Below, in pieces: positions 17,248 to 26,058 of a stretch of DNA of 64,000 bases (within the stretch, counting starts at the first letter, position 1; every line of letters starts with the position of its first letter). The notes under the pieces were generated by a model that saw only the letters and a list, made by a program, of their open reading frames with translations, was not told the DNA's origin and did not search any database. The translations under genes were made by a program, and so were the position numbers. Source of the DNA: an uncultured Eubacterium sp. (GTDB lineage Bacteria; Bacillota; Clostridia; Oscillospirales; Acutalibacteraceae). The stretch lies in NCBI GenBank assembly GCA_910577195.1, contig CAJTLP010000003.1:62001-126000 (forward strand). The letters run 5' to 3'.

Positions 17248-17275
17248 ATATACACGCTATTACAACATATAATTT

Positions 17276-17599
17276 TTAAAATGATACAACAAGCTGCATT
17301 TTGAATTTTTCTTCTCCAAACACTGCGTGCGGAATATCCTTCGGCATAATCAGTGTTTCTCCCTCGTCCAAAATAAACACGTCACGGCCGACAGTAAAAC
17401 GTCCTGTACCGTCGAGTACAGTTACCATAGCATCGCCGCCTGCTGCGTGTGTGGAGATTTCTTCGCCTTTATCAAATGAAAAAAGCGTCATACTGACAAC
17501 GTCATTCTGAACAAGTGTTTTACTCACCACTTGTCCGTCCTGATAATCTATCAGATCTTTAAGAACAAGTTTTGTTTTTTTCTCAATATTCTTATACAT
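17276..17599 (-). CDS. Single-domain cupin protein
   Basis: A 107-residue cupin_2 protein. The first cupin motif is around STHAAGGDAMVTVLDGTGRF (residues 50-70) and the second around GETLIMPKDIPHAVFG (80-97). His51 and His92 are candidate metal ligands, but the canonical second His of motif 1 is replaced (AAGGD). The start is ATG 17599, after AGGAGGG; the longer frame to 17647 has no ribosome site. Such proteins often act as small sensors or isomerases; role here unknown. Confidence 0.8.
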   Translation of the reverse strand: MYKNIEKKTKLVLKDLIDYQDGQVVSKTLVQNDVVSMTLFSFDKGEEISTHAAGGDAMVTVLDGTGRFTVGRDVFILDEGETLIMPKDIPHAVFGEEKFKMQLVVSF

Positions 17600-17797
17600 T
17601 AAAATAGCCCTCCTGAAAAGTGATTTTATAGAAATATTATACCACAAATCATGCTGAAAACAATCTGCTTGTCTTTTATATAAACATTTTAATATTACTA
17701 TGGAGAGAACAAAAAGGTTTATATTTGTGTTATGTGAGATTTTGTATGTTTTTTATGTTATACTGTCTCTTGAAATAAAGGAAAAGGAGTTTGCGAT

Positions 17798-18220
17798 ATG
17801 ATAAGAAAATTTGAAATGAAAGACACAAAACGTGTTATGCAAATTTGGTTAGAAGCAAATTTGGAAGCGCATGATTTTGTGTCAGGTGATTATTGGTGTT
17901 CACAATATCAGACGGTACAGGAACAGCTTTCGGCGGCAGATATTTATGTATATGAACAGGATAACGAAATACAAGGATTTCTCGGTATGATGGATAACTA
18001 TCTTGCAGGAATTTTTGTTGATAAAAAATACCGTTCTATGGGAATCGGAAAAGGTCTTTTAGATTACGTCAAGAAAATTTATCCTGCGTTTTCATTGAAT
18101 GTTTATCAAAAAAATCAGCGAGCGGTGGATTTCTATTTGAGAGAGAATCTGACCATCGTGTCAACAGGCGTTGATGAAGATACAGCGGAGGCTGACTATA
18201 CAGTGGTATGGAAAAAATAA
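17798..18220 (+). CDS. GNAT-family N-acetyltransferase, YjaB-like
   Basis: A 140-residue GNAT protein. N-terminal MIRKFEMKDTKRVMQIWLEAN is followed by HDFV (about 27-30). The acetyl-CoA loop is VDKKYRSMGIGKGLLDYVK (70-88, R-x-x-G-I-G-K), and NVYQKNQRAVDFYLREN is the typical beta-5/alpha-4 segment. The HDF motif and overall layout match the E. coli YjaB group, whose substrate is not well defined. AAAAGGAG precedes the ATG. The 136 bases after it hold no gene. Confidence 0.8.
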   Translation: MIRKFEMKDTKRVMQIWLEANLEAHDFVSGDYWCSQYQTVQEQLSAADIYVYEQDNEIQGFLGMMDNYLAGIFVDKKYRSMGIGKGLLDYVKKIYPAFSLNVYQKNQRAVDFYLRENLTIVSTGVDEDTAEADYTVVWKK

Positions 18221-18356
18221 AAAAAGGCGAGAGTGGTATCGCTTTTCTGATTCCATATCGTCCTGTATTGGTATCCTATTTAAAATAAAACCTTTTTTGT
18301 TACCTAATTAAAATAATTCAACTTTACTCATAAGGCTATTAATCAATGGTGGTTTT

Positions 18357-18686
18357 ATGAAAAAGTTTTTTGAAGACATATTTGAATATTTAAAAGAAAT
18401 AAGTCTGCCTGTAAAAGTTGCTTATATGATACTTCTCCTGACATTTGTTTTGGAAATGCTTTGGGCGTTTACAGGCGTCAGAATATATCACACCTATGTG
18501 CCTGTTGAAAGTTTATTTGATTTATATGTGCTGGCTTTTCCTTTTGTGTTTTTATTCATTAATTTTTTTGCTCTTTGCCGGAGGAGGGTAGGTAAATTTC
18601 TTTTAATGATTGACTTTGTTTTAGAGGTGACATATCCTGCATTCGTATCATCTGTATTAATGGTAATTAATGAAATTATTTCCTGA
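18357..18686 (+). CDS. Small membrane protein, unknown function
   Basis: A 109-residue protein with three likely membrane helices (about 20-40, 50-72, 85-105) and an acidic N-terminal amphipathic stretch (FFEDIFEYLKEIS). GGTGG lies six bases before the ATG. No family motif is recognised. It stands alone, upstream of the reductase promoter. Confidence 0.55.
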   Translation: MKKFFEDIFEYLKEISLPVKVAYMILLLTFVLEMLWAFTGVRIYHTYVPVESLFDLYVLAFPFVFLFINFFALCRRRVGKFLLMIDFVLEVTYPAFVSSVLMVINEIIS

Positions 18687-18719
18687 ATAAAAATGTTTTT
18701 ACATTAAGTAGCACTCGTA

Positions 18720-18767
18720 TTGACAATTTGTAATAAATTAATTATAATTAACATAACGTCATTATGT
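18720..18767 (+). promoter_or_regulatory. Promoter and palindromic operator of the NAD-binding reductase gene
   Basis: An exact consensus: TTGACA (18720-18725), 17-base spacer, TATAAT (18743-18748). It is followed by ACATAA-CGTCA-TTATGT (18751-18767), a palindrome over the expected transcription start, which is the typical position of a repressor site. Confidence 0.72.
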
Positions 18768-18814
18768 GACAAATAATAAAAATATTTCTATTATTTATTT
18801 GTGGAGGAAATGCT

Positions 18815-19834
18815 ATGAATGTATTTATGATTGGCGGAACAGGTCTTCTTGGCTGCGAGGCTGCTACTACTCTTATTAAAAAAGGTCACAAGGTAACATC
18901 AGTTGCTTTGCCGCCGTTACCGGAAGGTGCACCGATTCCAGAGGAAATGGACATCATCTTTGGTGACATCAACAAGAAATCAGATGAAGAGCTTGAGGAA
19001 ATGCTCAAGGGTAACGATGTATTTATCTATGCTGCCGGTGTTGATGAAAGAGTTGAATTCCCTGCACCTGTAATGGATTATTATTATAAATTCAATATCG
19101 CTCCTCTTAAGAGAATTTTCCCAATCTGTAAAAAGGTTGGTGTTAAGAGAGCAGTCGTTCTCGGCTCATACTTTGCTTATCTTTCAAAGGCAAGACCTGA
19201 TATGCGTCTTACTGAGAGAAATCCATATTTCAAGTCAAGAATTATGCAGGAAGAAGTTTGTGAGGCTTTCTGTGACGACGATTTCAGCTGTGCAGTTCTT
19301 GAGCTTCCTTACATATTCGGTACTCAGCCGGGCAGAAAGCCGGTATGGACCATTCTGATTGAGCAGATTGGCTTTATGGACAGCTGGCCGTTCACAATGT
19401 ACCCAACAGGCGGTACAACAATGCTTACCTGCCGTCAGGTTGGTCAGGCAATTGCAGGTGCTGCAGAGAGAAAGAAGTCAGGCTTTGAGGCTATTCCTAT
19501 CGGTATGTACAATATGAAATGGGATAAATTCCTTTCTATCGTATATGATGCAAGAGGAATGCATGGCAGAAAGATTGTCGGCGTTTCACCTTGGATGATG
19601 AAGATGGGTATGATTAAGGTTGCTAAGGATTACAAGAAGCGCGGCATTGATTCAGGTATGGATCCGTTTAATCTTCCTGATATTATGGATATTGACCTTT
19701 TCTTCAACAATGTTTACACGAAGGAGCTCGGTGTTGAAGAGGACGATATTGTTGCTGCAATTACGGATTCTATTAAGATTTCCGAAGCTGCATACAATGG
19801 TACAGTTCAGCTTCTTGAAATGAAGGGCGAGTAA
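18815..19834 (+). CDS. NAD(P)-dependent epimerase/dehydratase-like protein (extended SDR)
   Basis: A 339-residue Rossmann-fold protein. MIGGTGLLGCEAA (residues 4-16) is the nucleotide-binding GxxGxxG; FGDINKK near 50 and YAAGVDE near 74 fit the extended SDR/NmrA pattern. The usual YxxxK is not obvious: SYFAYLSKARP near 118 gives Y-x-x-x-K only approximately. GTGGAGG precedes the ATG by seven bases. Codon choice looks like that of a highly expressed gene, which agrees with the consensus promoter. Substrate unknown. Confidence 0.72.
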   Translation: MNVFMIGGTGLLGCEAATTLIKKGHKVTSVALPPLPEGAPIPEEMDIIFGDINKKSDEELEEMLKGNDVFIYAAGVDERVEFPAPVMDYYYKFNIAPLKRIFPICKKVGVKRAVVLGSYFAYLSKARPDMRLTERNPYFKSRIMQEEVCEAFCDDDFSCAVLELPYIFGTQPGRKPVWTILIEQIGFMDSWPFTMYPTGGTTMLTCRQVGQAIAGAAERKKSGFEAIPIGMYNMKWDKFLSIVYDARGMHGRKIVGVSPWMMKMGMIKVAKDYKKRGIDSGMDPFNLPDIMDIDLFFNNVYTKELGVEEDDIVAAITDSIKISEAAYNGTVQLLEMKGE

Positions 19835-19860
19835 TTAATTAATTAACTTTATAAATACTT

Positions 19861-19890
19861 AAAAGCGATGAGTCTACTCATCGCTTTTTT
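19861..19890 (+). terminator. Terminator of the SDR gene
   Basis: AAAAGCGATGAG-TCTA-CTCATCGCTTTT, followed by TT, 27 bases after the stop. Confidence 0.88.
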
Positions 19891-19906
19891 ATTTTAAAAT
19901 TTATTG

Positions 19907-19955
19907 TTGACAAAGAATGAATTGAGTGATAACATATGTTATATAACGTTTGTTA
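19907..19955 (+). promoter_or_regulatory. Promoter with two tandem TetR-type operators
   Basis: TTGACA at 19907-19912, with TAACAT at 19930 as a weak -10 at 17-base spacing. Two palindromes of the form TAAC-N4-GTTA follow: TAACATATGTTA (19930-19941) and TAACGTTTGTTA (19944-19955), 14 bases apart. They cover the -10 and start region just before the tetR-like gene, so negative autoregulation is the likely role. Confidence 0.72.
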
Positions 19956-19974
19956 TAAAAAGAGGGGAAATGTT

Positions 19975-20535
19975 ATGCCGCCTAAAGCAAAATATACAAA
20001 ATCAGAGATTACAGATACTGCATTCAATATGGTAAGGGAAAATGGTTTAAGCACACTGACTGCGAGAAGTCTGGCGAAAGCACTTGGAACCTCAACAGGT
20101 CCGATTTTCACTGTCTTTGATACGGTTTCGGAAATTCAGGATGCAGTAATTGAAAAAGCCAAGCTTTTATATAATAGCTATTTAAAGTCTGGATTGACGC
20201 AGCCAATCCCATTTAAAGGGGTAGGAATGAAATATATTCAGTTTGCGAAAGATGAGCCTGAATTTTATAAGCTTCTTTTTATGACAGGTGACGGCACCGA
20301 ACAGATTACGAACTTTCTTCCGGCGTATGAGGACAATACTTCTGAGGTGTTAGATCTTATTGAAAGCAGTTACAAAATAGATAAGGAAAAAGCCAAAAGC
20401 CTTTATAATCATCTTTCTGTTTATGCGTATGGTTATGCAGCACTTTTTGCACAGGGAATCCATATCTTTACTATGGAAGACATTGATAAAATGATGTCCG
20501 AGTTATTCAAAGCGCTGATAAGGAGTTACTTATGA
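19975..20535 (+). CDS. TetR-family transcriptional regulator
   Basis: A 186-residue repressor. The start MPPKAKYTKSEI is typical of the family and follows AGAGGGG; the longer frame from 19936 begins inside the operators. The helix-turn-helix covers about residues 25-45 (STLTARSLAKALGTSTGPIFTVF), and the C-terminal helices form the ligand domain. Its stop overlaps the ATPase gene by four bases. It probably represses the three-gene exporter operon through the paired palindromes upstream and releases them on binding a toxic ligand. Confidence 0.87.
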   Translation: MPPKAKYTKSEITDTAFNMVRENGLSTLTARSLAKALGTSTGPIFTVFDTVSEIQDAVIEKAKLLYNSYLKSGLTQPIPFKGVGMKYIQFAKDEPEFYKLLFMTGDGTEQITNFLPAYEDNTSEVLDLIESSYKIDKEKAKSLYNHLSVYAYGYAALFAQGIHIFTMEDIDKMMSELFKALIRSYL

Positions 20536-21446
20536 ACAATATAATAGAAATCCATAATTTAAACAAATCCTTCGGTGATGTCAGGGCGGTCAGTAATCTA
20601 AGCTTTAATGTAAGAAAAGGTGAGTTATTTGCCTTTCTCGGAGTAAACGGTGCAGGAAAATCAACTACGATCAACATTATCTGCGGTCAGCTCGGAATGG
20701 ACAGCGGTAATGTAATTATTGACGGTTGCAGCCTTAATGAAAATCCGAAAGGTATAAAAAATGCACTCGGTGTTGTATTTCAGAATTCTGTGCTTGATAA
20801 AGCTCTTACTGTTTATGATAATCTGGAGAGCCGTGCAGCTCTTTACGGAATATATGGTAAGGCGTTTAAGGCAAGACTCTCAGAGCTTGCAAGGCTTCTT
20901 GATTTTGAGGATTTGCTGAAAAGAACGGTAGGAAAGCTTTCAGGAGGTCAGCTGAGACGAATTGATATAGCACGTGCTTTGCTGCATAATCCTAAAATTC
21001 TTATTCTTGATGAGCCTACGACAGGACTTGACCCTCAGACCAGACAAACGCTCTGGAATGTTATAAGCACATTGAGAAAAGAAAAAAATATGACCGTATT
21101 TCTTACCACTCATTATATGGAGGAGGCGGCAGAAGCAGATTATGTTGTCATTCTTGACAGCGGTAAAATTTCCGCAGAGGGAACGCCTTTGGAACTGAAA
21201 AACACTTATACAGGAGATTTCATTACACTTTATGGTATCAGTGAGAATGAGGTTAAGCAGCTTGGCAGACCTTATGAAAAAATGCGTGATTCCTACAGAG
21301 TATCTGTTGAAAATACGGAAAAAGCAACGGAACTTATCCTCAGATATCCTGATGTATTTACTGATTATGAAATCGTCAAGGGTAAAATGGATGATGTATT
21401 CCTGTCTGTAACAGGTAAAAAGCTTGTAGGGGGAGAGAGCAAATGA
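20532..21446 (+). CDS. ABC exporter ATP-binding protein
   Basis: A 304-residue ATPase of the drug/antibiotic exporter (DrrA/CcmA-like) group. Walker A GVNGAGKST (39-47), Q-loop VVFQNS, signature LSGGQLRR, Walker B ILILDEPTTGLD and H-loop TTHYMEEA are all intact. A C-terminal accessory region of about 80 residues ends the protein. The start overlaps the regulator stop (ATGA) and the end overlaps the permease start, giving a tight operon. Confidence 0.93.
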   Translation: MNNIIEIHNLNKSFGDVRAVSNLSFNVRKGELFAFLGVNGAGKSTTINIICGQLGMDSGNVIIDGCSLNENPKGIKNALGVVFQNSVLDKALTVYDNLESRAALYGIYGKAFKARLSELARLLDFEDLLKRTVGKLSGGQLRRIDIARALLHNPKILILDEPTTGLDPQTRQTLWNVISTLRKEKNMTVFLTTHYMEEAAEADYVVILDSGKISAEGTPLELKNTYTGDFITLYGISENEVKQLGRPYEKMRDSYRVSVENTEKATELILRYPDVFTDYEIVKGKMDDVFLSVTGKKLVGGESK

Positions 21447-22342
21447 AAACGTTGAATGTTCTTATCAAAAGAAATATAAAGCTCTTTTTCAAGGATAAGG
21501 GAATGTTTTTCACATCTCTGATTACGCCGGCTATTTTACTGGTTCTCTATGCAACCTTTTTGAAAAATGTATATTACGATACCTTTGTTTCCGCTTTGCC
21601 TGAAGCCTTTAATGTTTCGGAAAAGCTGATTAATGGATGTGTGTCAGGGCAGATTATTTCTTCCATTCTTGCTGTTTCCTGTGTAACTGTGGCATTCTGT
21701 TCAAATATGCTTATGGTACAGGATAAATCGAGCGGAAGTATTAAGGATTTCACAATTTCATCGTTAAAGAGCTCGTCCCTTGCAATTAGCTACTATTTTG
21801 CCACCATGATTTCAACGCTGGTGATTTGCCTTGCTGCACTGTGTATCTGCCTTGCTTATGTTGCCGGTACAGGATGGTATATGAGTACGCTTGATGTAAT
21901 CTATTTATTACTTGATGTTTTTATGCTTGTGATGTTTGGTACGGCACTATCAAGTATTATCAATTTTTTTCTGAATACGCAGGGACAGATGTCGGCAGTA
22001 GGAACGATTGTCAGCTCCGGCTATGGTTTCATATGCGGTGCTTATATGCCTATATCACAGTTTTCTGAGGGACTGCAGAAAGTAATTTCTTTTCTGCCCG
22101 GCACGTATGCGACATCACTTATACGTAATCATGCGATGAACGGTGTTTTTAAAGAAATGTCAACTCAGGGATTTCCTGATGAAGTTGTTGATTCCATAAA
22201 AACCTCCATTGACTGCAATATCTATTTTTTTGACAATAAAGTTTCTATAGAAATGATGTATTTCATACTTATAGCGACCATTGTTATTCTTCTGTCAGTA
22301 TATGTTATTATGAATATCATCAAAAGCAAAAGGGTAAAATAA
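21443..22342 (+). CDS. ABC-2 type exporter permease
   Basis: A 299-residue membrane protein with six predicted helices: the first at about 25-45, a long extracellular loop, a cluster between 75 and 225, and a last helix near 275-293. KRNIKLFFKDKGMFF at the N-terminus is the usual ABC-2 coupling region. It pairs with the ATPase encoded immediately upstream. Substrate unknown; a TetR-regulated exporter suggests a toxic small molecule. Confidence 0.88.
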   Translation: MKTLNVLIKRNIKLFFKDKGMFFTSLITPAILLVLYATFLKNVYYDTFVSALPEAFNVSEKLINGCVSGQIISSILAVSCVTVAFCSNMLMVQDKSSGSIKDFTISSLKSSSLAISYYFATMISTLVICLAALCICLAYVAGTGWYMSTLDVIYLLLDVFMLVMFGTALSSIINFFLNTQGQMSAVGTIVSSGYGFICGAYMPISQFSEGLQKVISFLPGTYATSLIRNHAMNGVFKEMSTQGFPDEVVDSIKTSIDCNIYFFDNKVSIEMMYFILIATIVILLSVYVIMNIIKSKRVK

Positions 22343-22343
22343 G

Positions 22344-22380
22344 AAAAAGCAGTACGTCTGACTAAGATGTACTGCTTTTT
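22344..22380. terminator. Bidirectional terminator between the exporter operon and the MATE gene
   Basis: AAAAAGCAGTAC pairs with GTACTGCTTTTT across 13 bases. It overlaps the last codons of the convergent MATE gene. Confidence 0.8.
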
Positions 22381-23714
22381 TGCTTGAGTATTTTTGCTGT
22401 CGGAATAACAAGAATAAGTGTCAGTATAAATGATAATATATCCGCTGCAGGCTGTACATAGGTTATACCTGCTGCCTTCAACCACATAGGGAGTGTGAGC
22501 ATAAGCGGTACATAGAAAATGCCCTGTCTCGCCAGTGCGAGCACAGTTGCTTTACCGGATATCTTCAGTGACTGCATAAGCATATTTGAGGAGGTGCAGT
22601 AGCCGATAAGCGGCATTGCAAAGCACTGTGCTCTTAATGCTTTTGTGCCTATCTCAATAACCTCAGCATCGTCACGGAAAACTGCGATCAGTTGAGGTGC
22701 AAACAGAAAGGCAATTATAGAAAAAACGGTTATGATGCAGGTGGTTATGACTGTGGTAAACTTATATCCTTCATAAACTCTTTTATAATTTTTTGCACCG
22801 TTATTGAAGCTGCATACAGGCTGATATCCCTGACCAAAGCCGATTACAATAGCCATACCTAAAAACGTAACTCTGTTAAATACACTCATTCCTGCCACAA
22901 CGGCATCACCGTACTTTGCACAGGCAAAGTTAAGACATATGGTTGCAACAGTCTGAATGCCCTGACGTGCAAGGGAGGGGAGACCGTTTTTGGATATGTC
23001 TGCAAATATTTTAAGTTCAGGTTTGCATTTCTTTATATTAATCCTGATATTTTCACCCTTACGTGTTCCTAAAAGCAGTACAATAAAGCCGATGAACTGA
23101 CTGATGATTGTTGCAATTGCCGCACCCTGAACACCAAGCCTGAAGGTGAATATGAATAATGGGTCGATAAGAATATTTAAAATACTGCCGCTGAGTATTC
23201 CTGCCATTGAGTAAATGGCACTGCCCTGATATCTCAGCTGATTATTAAGAACAAAGGAAGTAAGTATAAAGGGTGAGCCAAGCAAAATATATTTAAGATA
23301 TCCGCTTGCAGATTCAAGTGTTGTCTGTGTTGCACCGAGCAGCAATGCTATTTTTTCGGAGAAAAAGAATCCGACTACTGCCATAATGATTCCGGTTATA
23401 AAGGCGGTGAAAAAAGCAATGTTGGCATAAATTTCAGCATGTTCCTTTTTCTTCTCTCCAAGAAAAGTGCTTATCAGTATTCCGCTGCCGTTACCAAGAA
23501 AAAAACCGACTGCCTGCAGCAATGTCATAACTGAAAAAACAATACCGATTGACGCAACGGATGTTGTGTCAATTTTTCCTACAAAGTAGCTGTCTGCCAT
23601 ATTATATACAGCTGAAACAAGCATCGTTATGATTGTAGGAACGGCAAGTGACGATATTAATTTCTTTACAGGCTCCTTTGACATTTTGTCAAATTTATCT
23701 TTATACTTCTTCAT
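22362..23714 (-). CDS. MATE-family efflux transporter
   Basis: A 450-residue protein with twelve membrane helices in two similar halves. The N-terminal KMSKEPVKKLISSLAVPTIITMLVSAVYNMADSYFVG is the hallmark of the clostridial DinF/MepA-like MATE proteins. It would exchange sodium or protons for cationic compounds. The gene starts 12 bases after the GH127 stop (AAGGAAAA before the ATG), so it appears to be expressed from the sugar-regulated promoter upstream of that enzyme. A MATE pump co-expressed with a GH127 enzyme is unexpected, but read-through could be incidental. Confidence 0.88.
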   Translation of the reverse strand: MKKYKDKFDKMSKEPVKKLISSLAVPTIITMLVSAVYNMADSYFVGKIDTTSVASIGIVFSVMTLLQAVGFFLGNGSGILISTFLGEKKKEHAEIYANIAFFTAFITGIIMAVVGFFFSEKIALLLGATQTTLESASGYLKYILLGSPFILTSFVLNNQLRYQGSAIYSMAGILSGSILNILIDPLFIFTFRLGVQGAAIATIISQFIGFIVLLLGTRKGENIRINIKKCKPELKIFADISKNGLPSLARQGIQTVATICLNFACAKYGDAVVAGMSVFNRVTFLGMAIVIGFGQGYQPVCSFNNGAKNYKRVYEGYKFTTVITTCIITVFSIIAFLFAPQLIAVFRDDAEVIEIGTKALRAQCFAMPLIGYCTSSNMLMQSLKISGKATVLALARQGIFYVPLMLTLPMWLKAAGITYVQPAADILSFILTLILVIPTAKILKQKSSTS

Positions 23715-23726
23715 TTTGAATTTTCC

Positions 23727-25646
23727 TTATATTCTTATATAGACGGACATTTCATTTTCTGTACGATTTCCCCATTGATAGTATGGAATAAATTTTATAT
23801 TACATTCCTCAAAATTCGGACTTGTGTAATTCGAGTAAAGAGCACTGTCCTCCTGTTCTCTGAAACCGTCTGCAGAGATATTTCCGTCTTTATAAATAAA
23901 ATTCGGCTTGTTCGACAGTTTAAGCAGCTGAAGATTTTTGCCATTGTCTGCCTCCTCGATACAGTATACAATCGGTCCTCTTGTCACCGCAACCTTGCCG
24001 ATGTTCGCTCTTACCTTGTTGGAGCATTTTATCATTTTTATCTCTGTGACAAATTCTGCATTTATTGTACAGCTTTCTTTGATAGCAATAAACGCATAGC
24101 CGTTTTCAATCTTATAATTTTCAGAGATATTATATTGGTCACACCAGCCGGGAATACGCAGTGCAAGTACAAATGGCTTATTCACTTTTACACTTAATGA
24201 AACCTTTCCATTATCAATATAGCTTGATTTGATATGAATATCTGCCTTGTCACTTGTCATATGATTTCCAATGTACTGATTAACATATATAGTGCTGTCA
24301 CTTTCCGTAAAAATATATTCGTTAATGGAGGAGATAAGCCTTGCAAGATTAGGAGGACAGCATGCACAGGAAAACCATTTTTGCCTTACCGGTTTTATGT
24401 GTTTTTTGCGTGAATCAACCTTTGACGCAATCGGTAAAACCTCAAGCGGATTGACATAGAAAAAAGATTTCCCATCCTCAGCCATTCCTGAAAGAACGGT
24501 GTTATAAAGTGCTCTTTCCATAACATCTGCATAATGCGAGTTGATTTCACATTCTGCCATTCGTCTTGCAAAAAATATCAGTCCGATTGATGCACAGGTT
24601 TCGGCATATGCCAGATCATTCGGTAAATCGTAATCAAAAGAAAATGCCTCGCCGTCTACTGTTACACCGATACCACCTGTAATATATATTTTTTTGTTTT
24701 CAATGTTATCCCATATGCTTTTGCAGGCATTGAACAGCTCCGCATCATTATATGCTTTTGCAATGTCCGCCATAGCCGCGTAAAGATAAACGCCTCTTAC
24801 TGCGTGCCCTACAGCCTCAGTCTGATACTTCGGCTCAATATGTGCCTGATTGTAATGATAATTATCATTTACTGTTTCTTTGCCGCGTTCCATATCAAAA
24901 TAATACGGCTTTTTTCCTCGTTCTTCAATAAAGAATTTTGCAGTGCGGAGATATTCTTTTTTGCCTGTTGCCTCATATAGCTTTACAAGAGCCATTTCAG
25001 CTATTTCGTGTCCGGGATAGCCCTTTATCTTATCTTCGCAAAAGGTTCGGCAAATCAGGTCTGCAAAGCGGCAGGCAGTGTCAAGGAGCTTTCTGTTGCC
25101 AGTTGCATTATAAAAGCTGATTGCACCCTCAGCAAGGTGACCGAAGCAATAAAGCTCGTGGTGGTCCTTAAGATTTGAAAATACTTTGTTTCTGTCGTTT
25201 ATGATATAAAGAGTATCAAGATATCCGCTTTCAAGCTGTGCTTCGCATATGATGTCAATATATTCATTTGCTTTGTTTTCAAGCTCTTTGTCAGGATGAT
25301 TCTGCAGAGAATATCCGACTGCCTCAATCCATTTATATACATCGGAATCTTGAAATACCCAGCCGTGAAAAGCATTTTTGTCTGAATTGTTTTCATCATA
25401 CTGCCACCTGTCAACAGGATAGGTGGCAGGTTCGATACCTTTTCTTATATCTTCGCAAACTTTACCTGCTTTTATAAAATTCTCAATGCAGTAGCTTTTC
25501 TCTGCATTATCTATTTTGTCCTGCAAGGCAAGGTACTGATAAGGGATAACGTCTTTTCTTACAGTTTCAAATACTTTATTCCAAAAAGTATCATCTATTT
25601 TTACAGTATTTATTTCTGAATGTTTTGAAAAGTTTTTGCTGTTCAT
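23727..25646 (-). CDS. GH127 beta-L-arabinofuranosidase
   Basis: A 639-residue cytoplasmic enzyme of the DUF1680/GH127 family, which releases beta-L-arabinofuranose from plant glycoprotein or polysaccharide oligosaccharides. The active-site segments are ETCASIG near residue 347, with the Glu and Cys that bind zinc, and CACCPPNLAR near 425, with the nucleophilic/zinc-binding cysteines. The N-terminal domain is an (alpha/alpha)6 barrel and the last 200 residues are beta-rich. ATG 25646 follows GGAG by six bases; the TTG at 25658 overlaps that site. It is the first gene after a palindromic operator and is followed by the MATE gene. Confidence 0.9.
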   Translation of the reverse strand: MNSKNFSKHSEINTVKIDDTFWNKVFETVRKDVIPYQYLALQDKIDNAEKSYCIENFIKAGKVCEDIRKGIEPATYPVDRWQYDENNSDKNAFHGWVFQDSDVYKWIEAVGYSLQNHPDKELENKANEYIDIICEAQLESGYLDTLYIINDRNKVFSNLKDHHELYCFGHLAEGAISFYNATGNRKLLDTACRFADLICRTFCEDKIKGYPGHEIAEMALVKLYEATGKKEYLRTAKFFIEERGKKPYYFDMERGKETVNDNYHYNQAHIEPKYQTEAVGHAVRGVYLYAAMADIAKAYNDAELFNACKSIWDNIENKKIYITGGIGVTVDGEAFSFDYDLPNDLAYAETCASIGLIFFARRMAECEINSHYADVMERALYNTVLSGMAEDGKSFFYVNPLEVLPIASKVDSRKKHIKPVRQKWFSCACCPPNLARLISSINEYIFTESDSTIYVNQYIGNHMTSDKADIHIKSSYIDNGKVSLSVKVNKPFVLALRIPGWCDQYNISENYKIENGYAFIAIKESCTINAEFVTEIKMIKCSNKVRANIGKVAVTRGPIVYCIEEADNGKNLQLLKLSNKPNFIYKDGNISADGFREQEDSALYSNYTSPNFEECNIKFIPYYQWGNRTENEMSVYIRI

Positions 25647-25660
25647 ATGTGTCTCCAATA

Positions 25661-25716
25661 AAAATGCACTTGTATTTGTTACAAGTGCATTTTAACATAT
25701 CTGAAATTATTATCAA
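25661..25716 (-). promoter_or_regulatory. Promoter with palindromic operator upstream of the GH127-MATE unit
   Basis: On the minus strand: TTGATA (25716-25711), 16-base spacer, TAAAAT (25694-25689) preceded by TG (extended -10). A perfect palindrome with 14-base arms and a five-base centre (25661-25693, core ACTTGTA/TACAAGT) covers the -10 and the start point. The position suits a sugar-responsive repressor, of GntR or LacI type by its symmetry. As RNA it could also terminate the gene upstream. Confidence 0.68.
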
Positions 25717-25719
25717 GTG

Positions 25720-26037
25720 TCAGGCAGCAAAGTTTGAGCAATTTATGATTTCGTTTAATTCTCTCAGCTGCGCATCTCTTTCTTCAATACGCTCGAGTCT
25801 TCTTTTTTCAAAGGCCTTTCTTTTCTGCTCCTTGTATTTCTTTGATTCAAAAAAATACATTACACCGAGTGCAGATACGGAAAGTGAAAAGACATCAATT
25901 GCAAAAAGTATTTTCATCTGATTGTCTGTAAGATTGTCAAAAAGATTGAATGAAAGCATTGTAATGCCAAAGCCTGCCGCCAGTGTGATTGTTGTGATAA
26001 GAATTCCTGTGATGATTTTTTTTACTGTTTTCTTCAT
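25720..26037 (-). CDS. Small membrane protein with charged coiled-coil tail
   Basis: A 105-residue protein with two membrane helices (about 8-30 and 40-62) followed by a highly charged helix (SKKYKEQKRKAFEKRRLERIEERDAQ, about 64-90). The start MKKTVKK at 26037 follows AAGGAGG; the longer frame runs into the MITE-like element and is discounted. No family is recognised. Its 3' end abuts the GH127 promoter. Confidence 0.6.
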   Translation of the reverse strand: MKKTVKKIITGILITTITLAAGFGITMLSFNLFDNLTDNQMKILFAIDVFSLSVSALGVMYFFESKKYKEQKRKAFEKRRLERIEERDAQLRELNEIINCSNFAA

Positions 26038-26058
26038 AAGAAATACCTCCTTTTTCTC

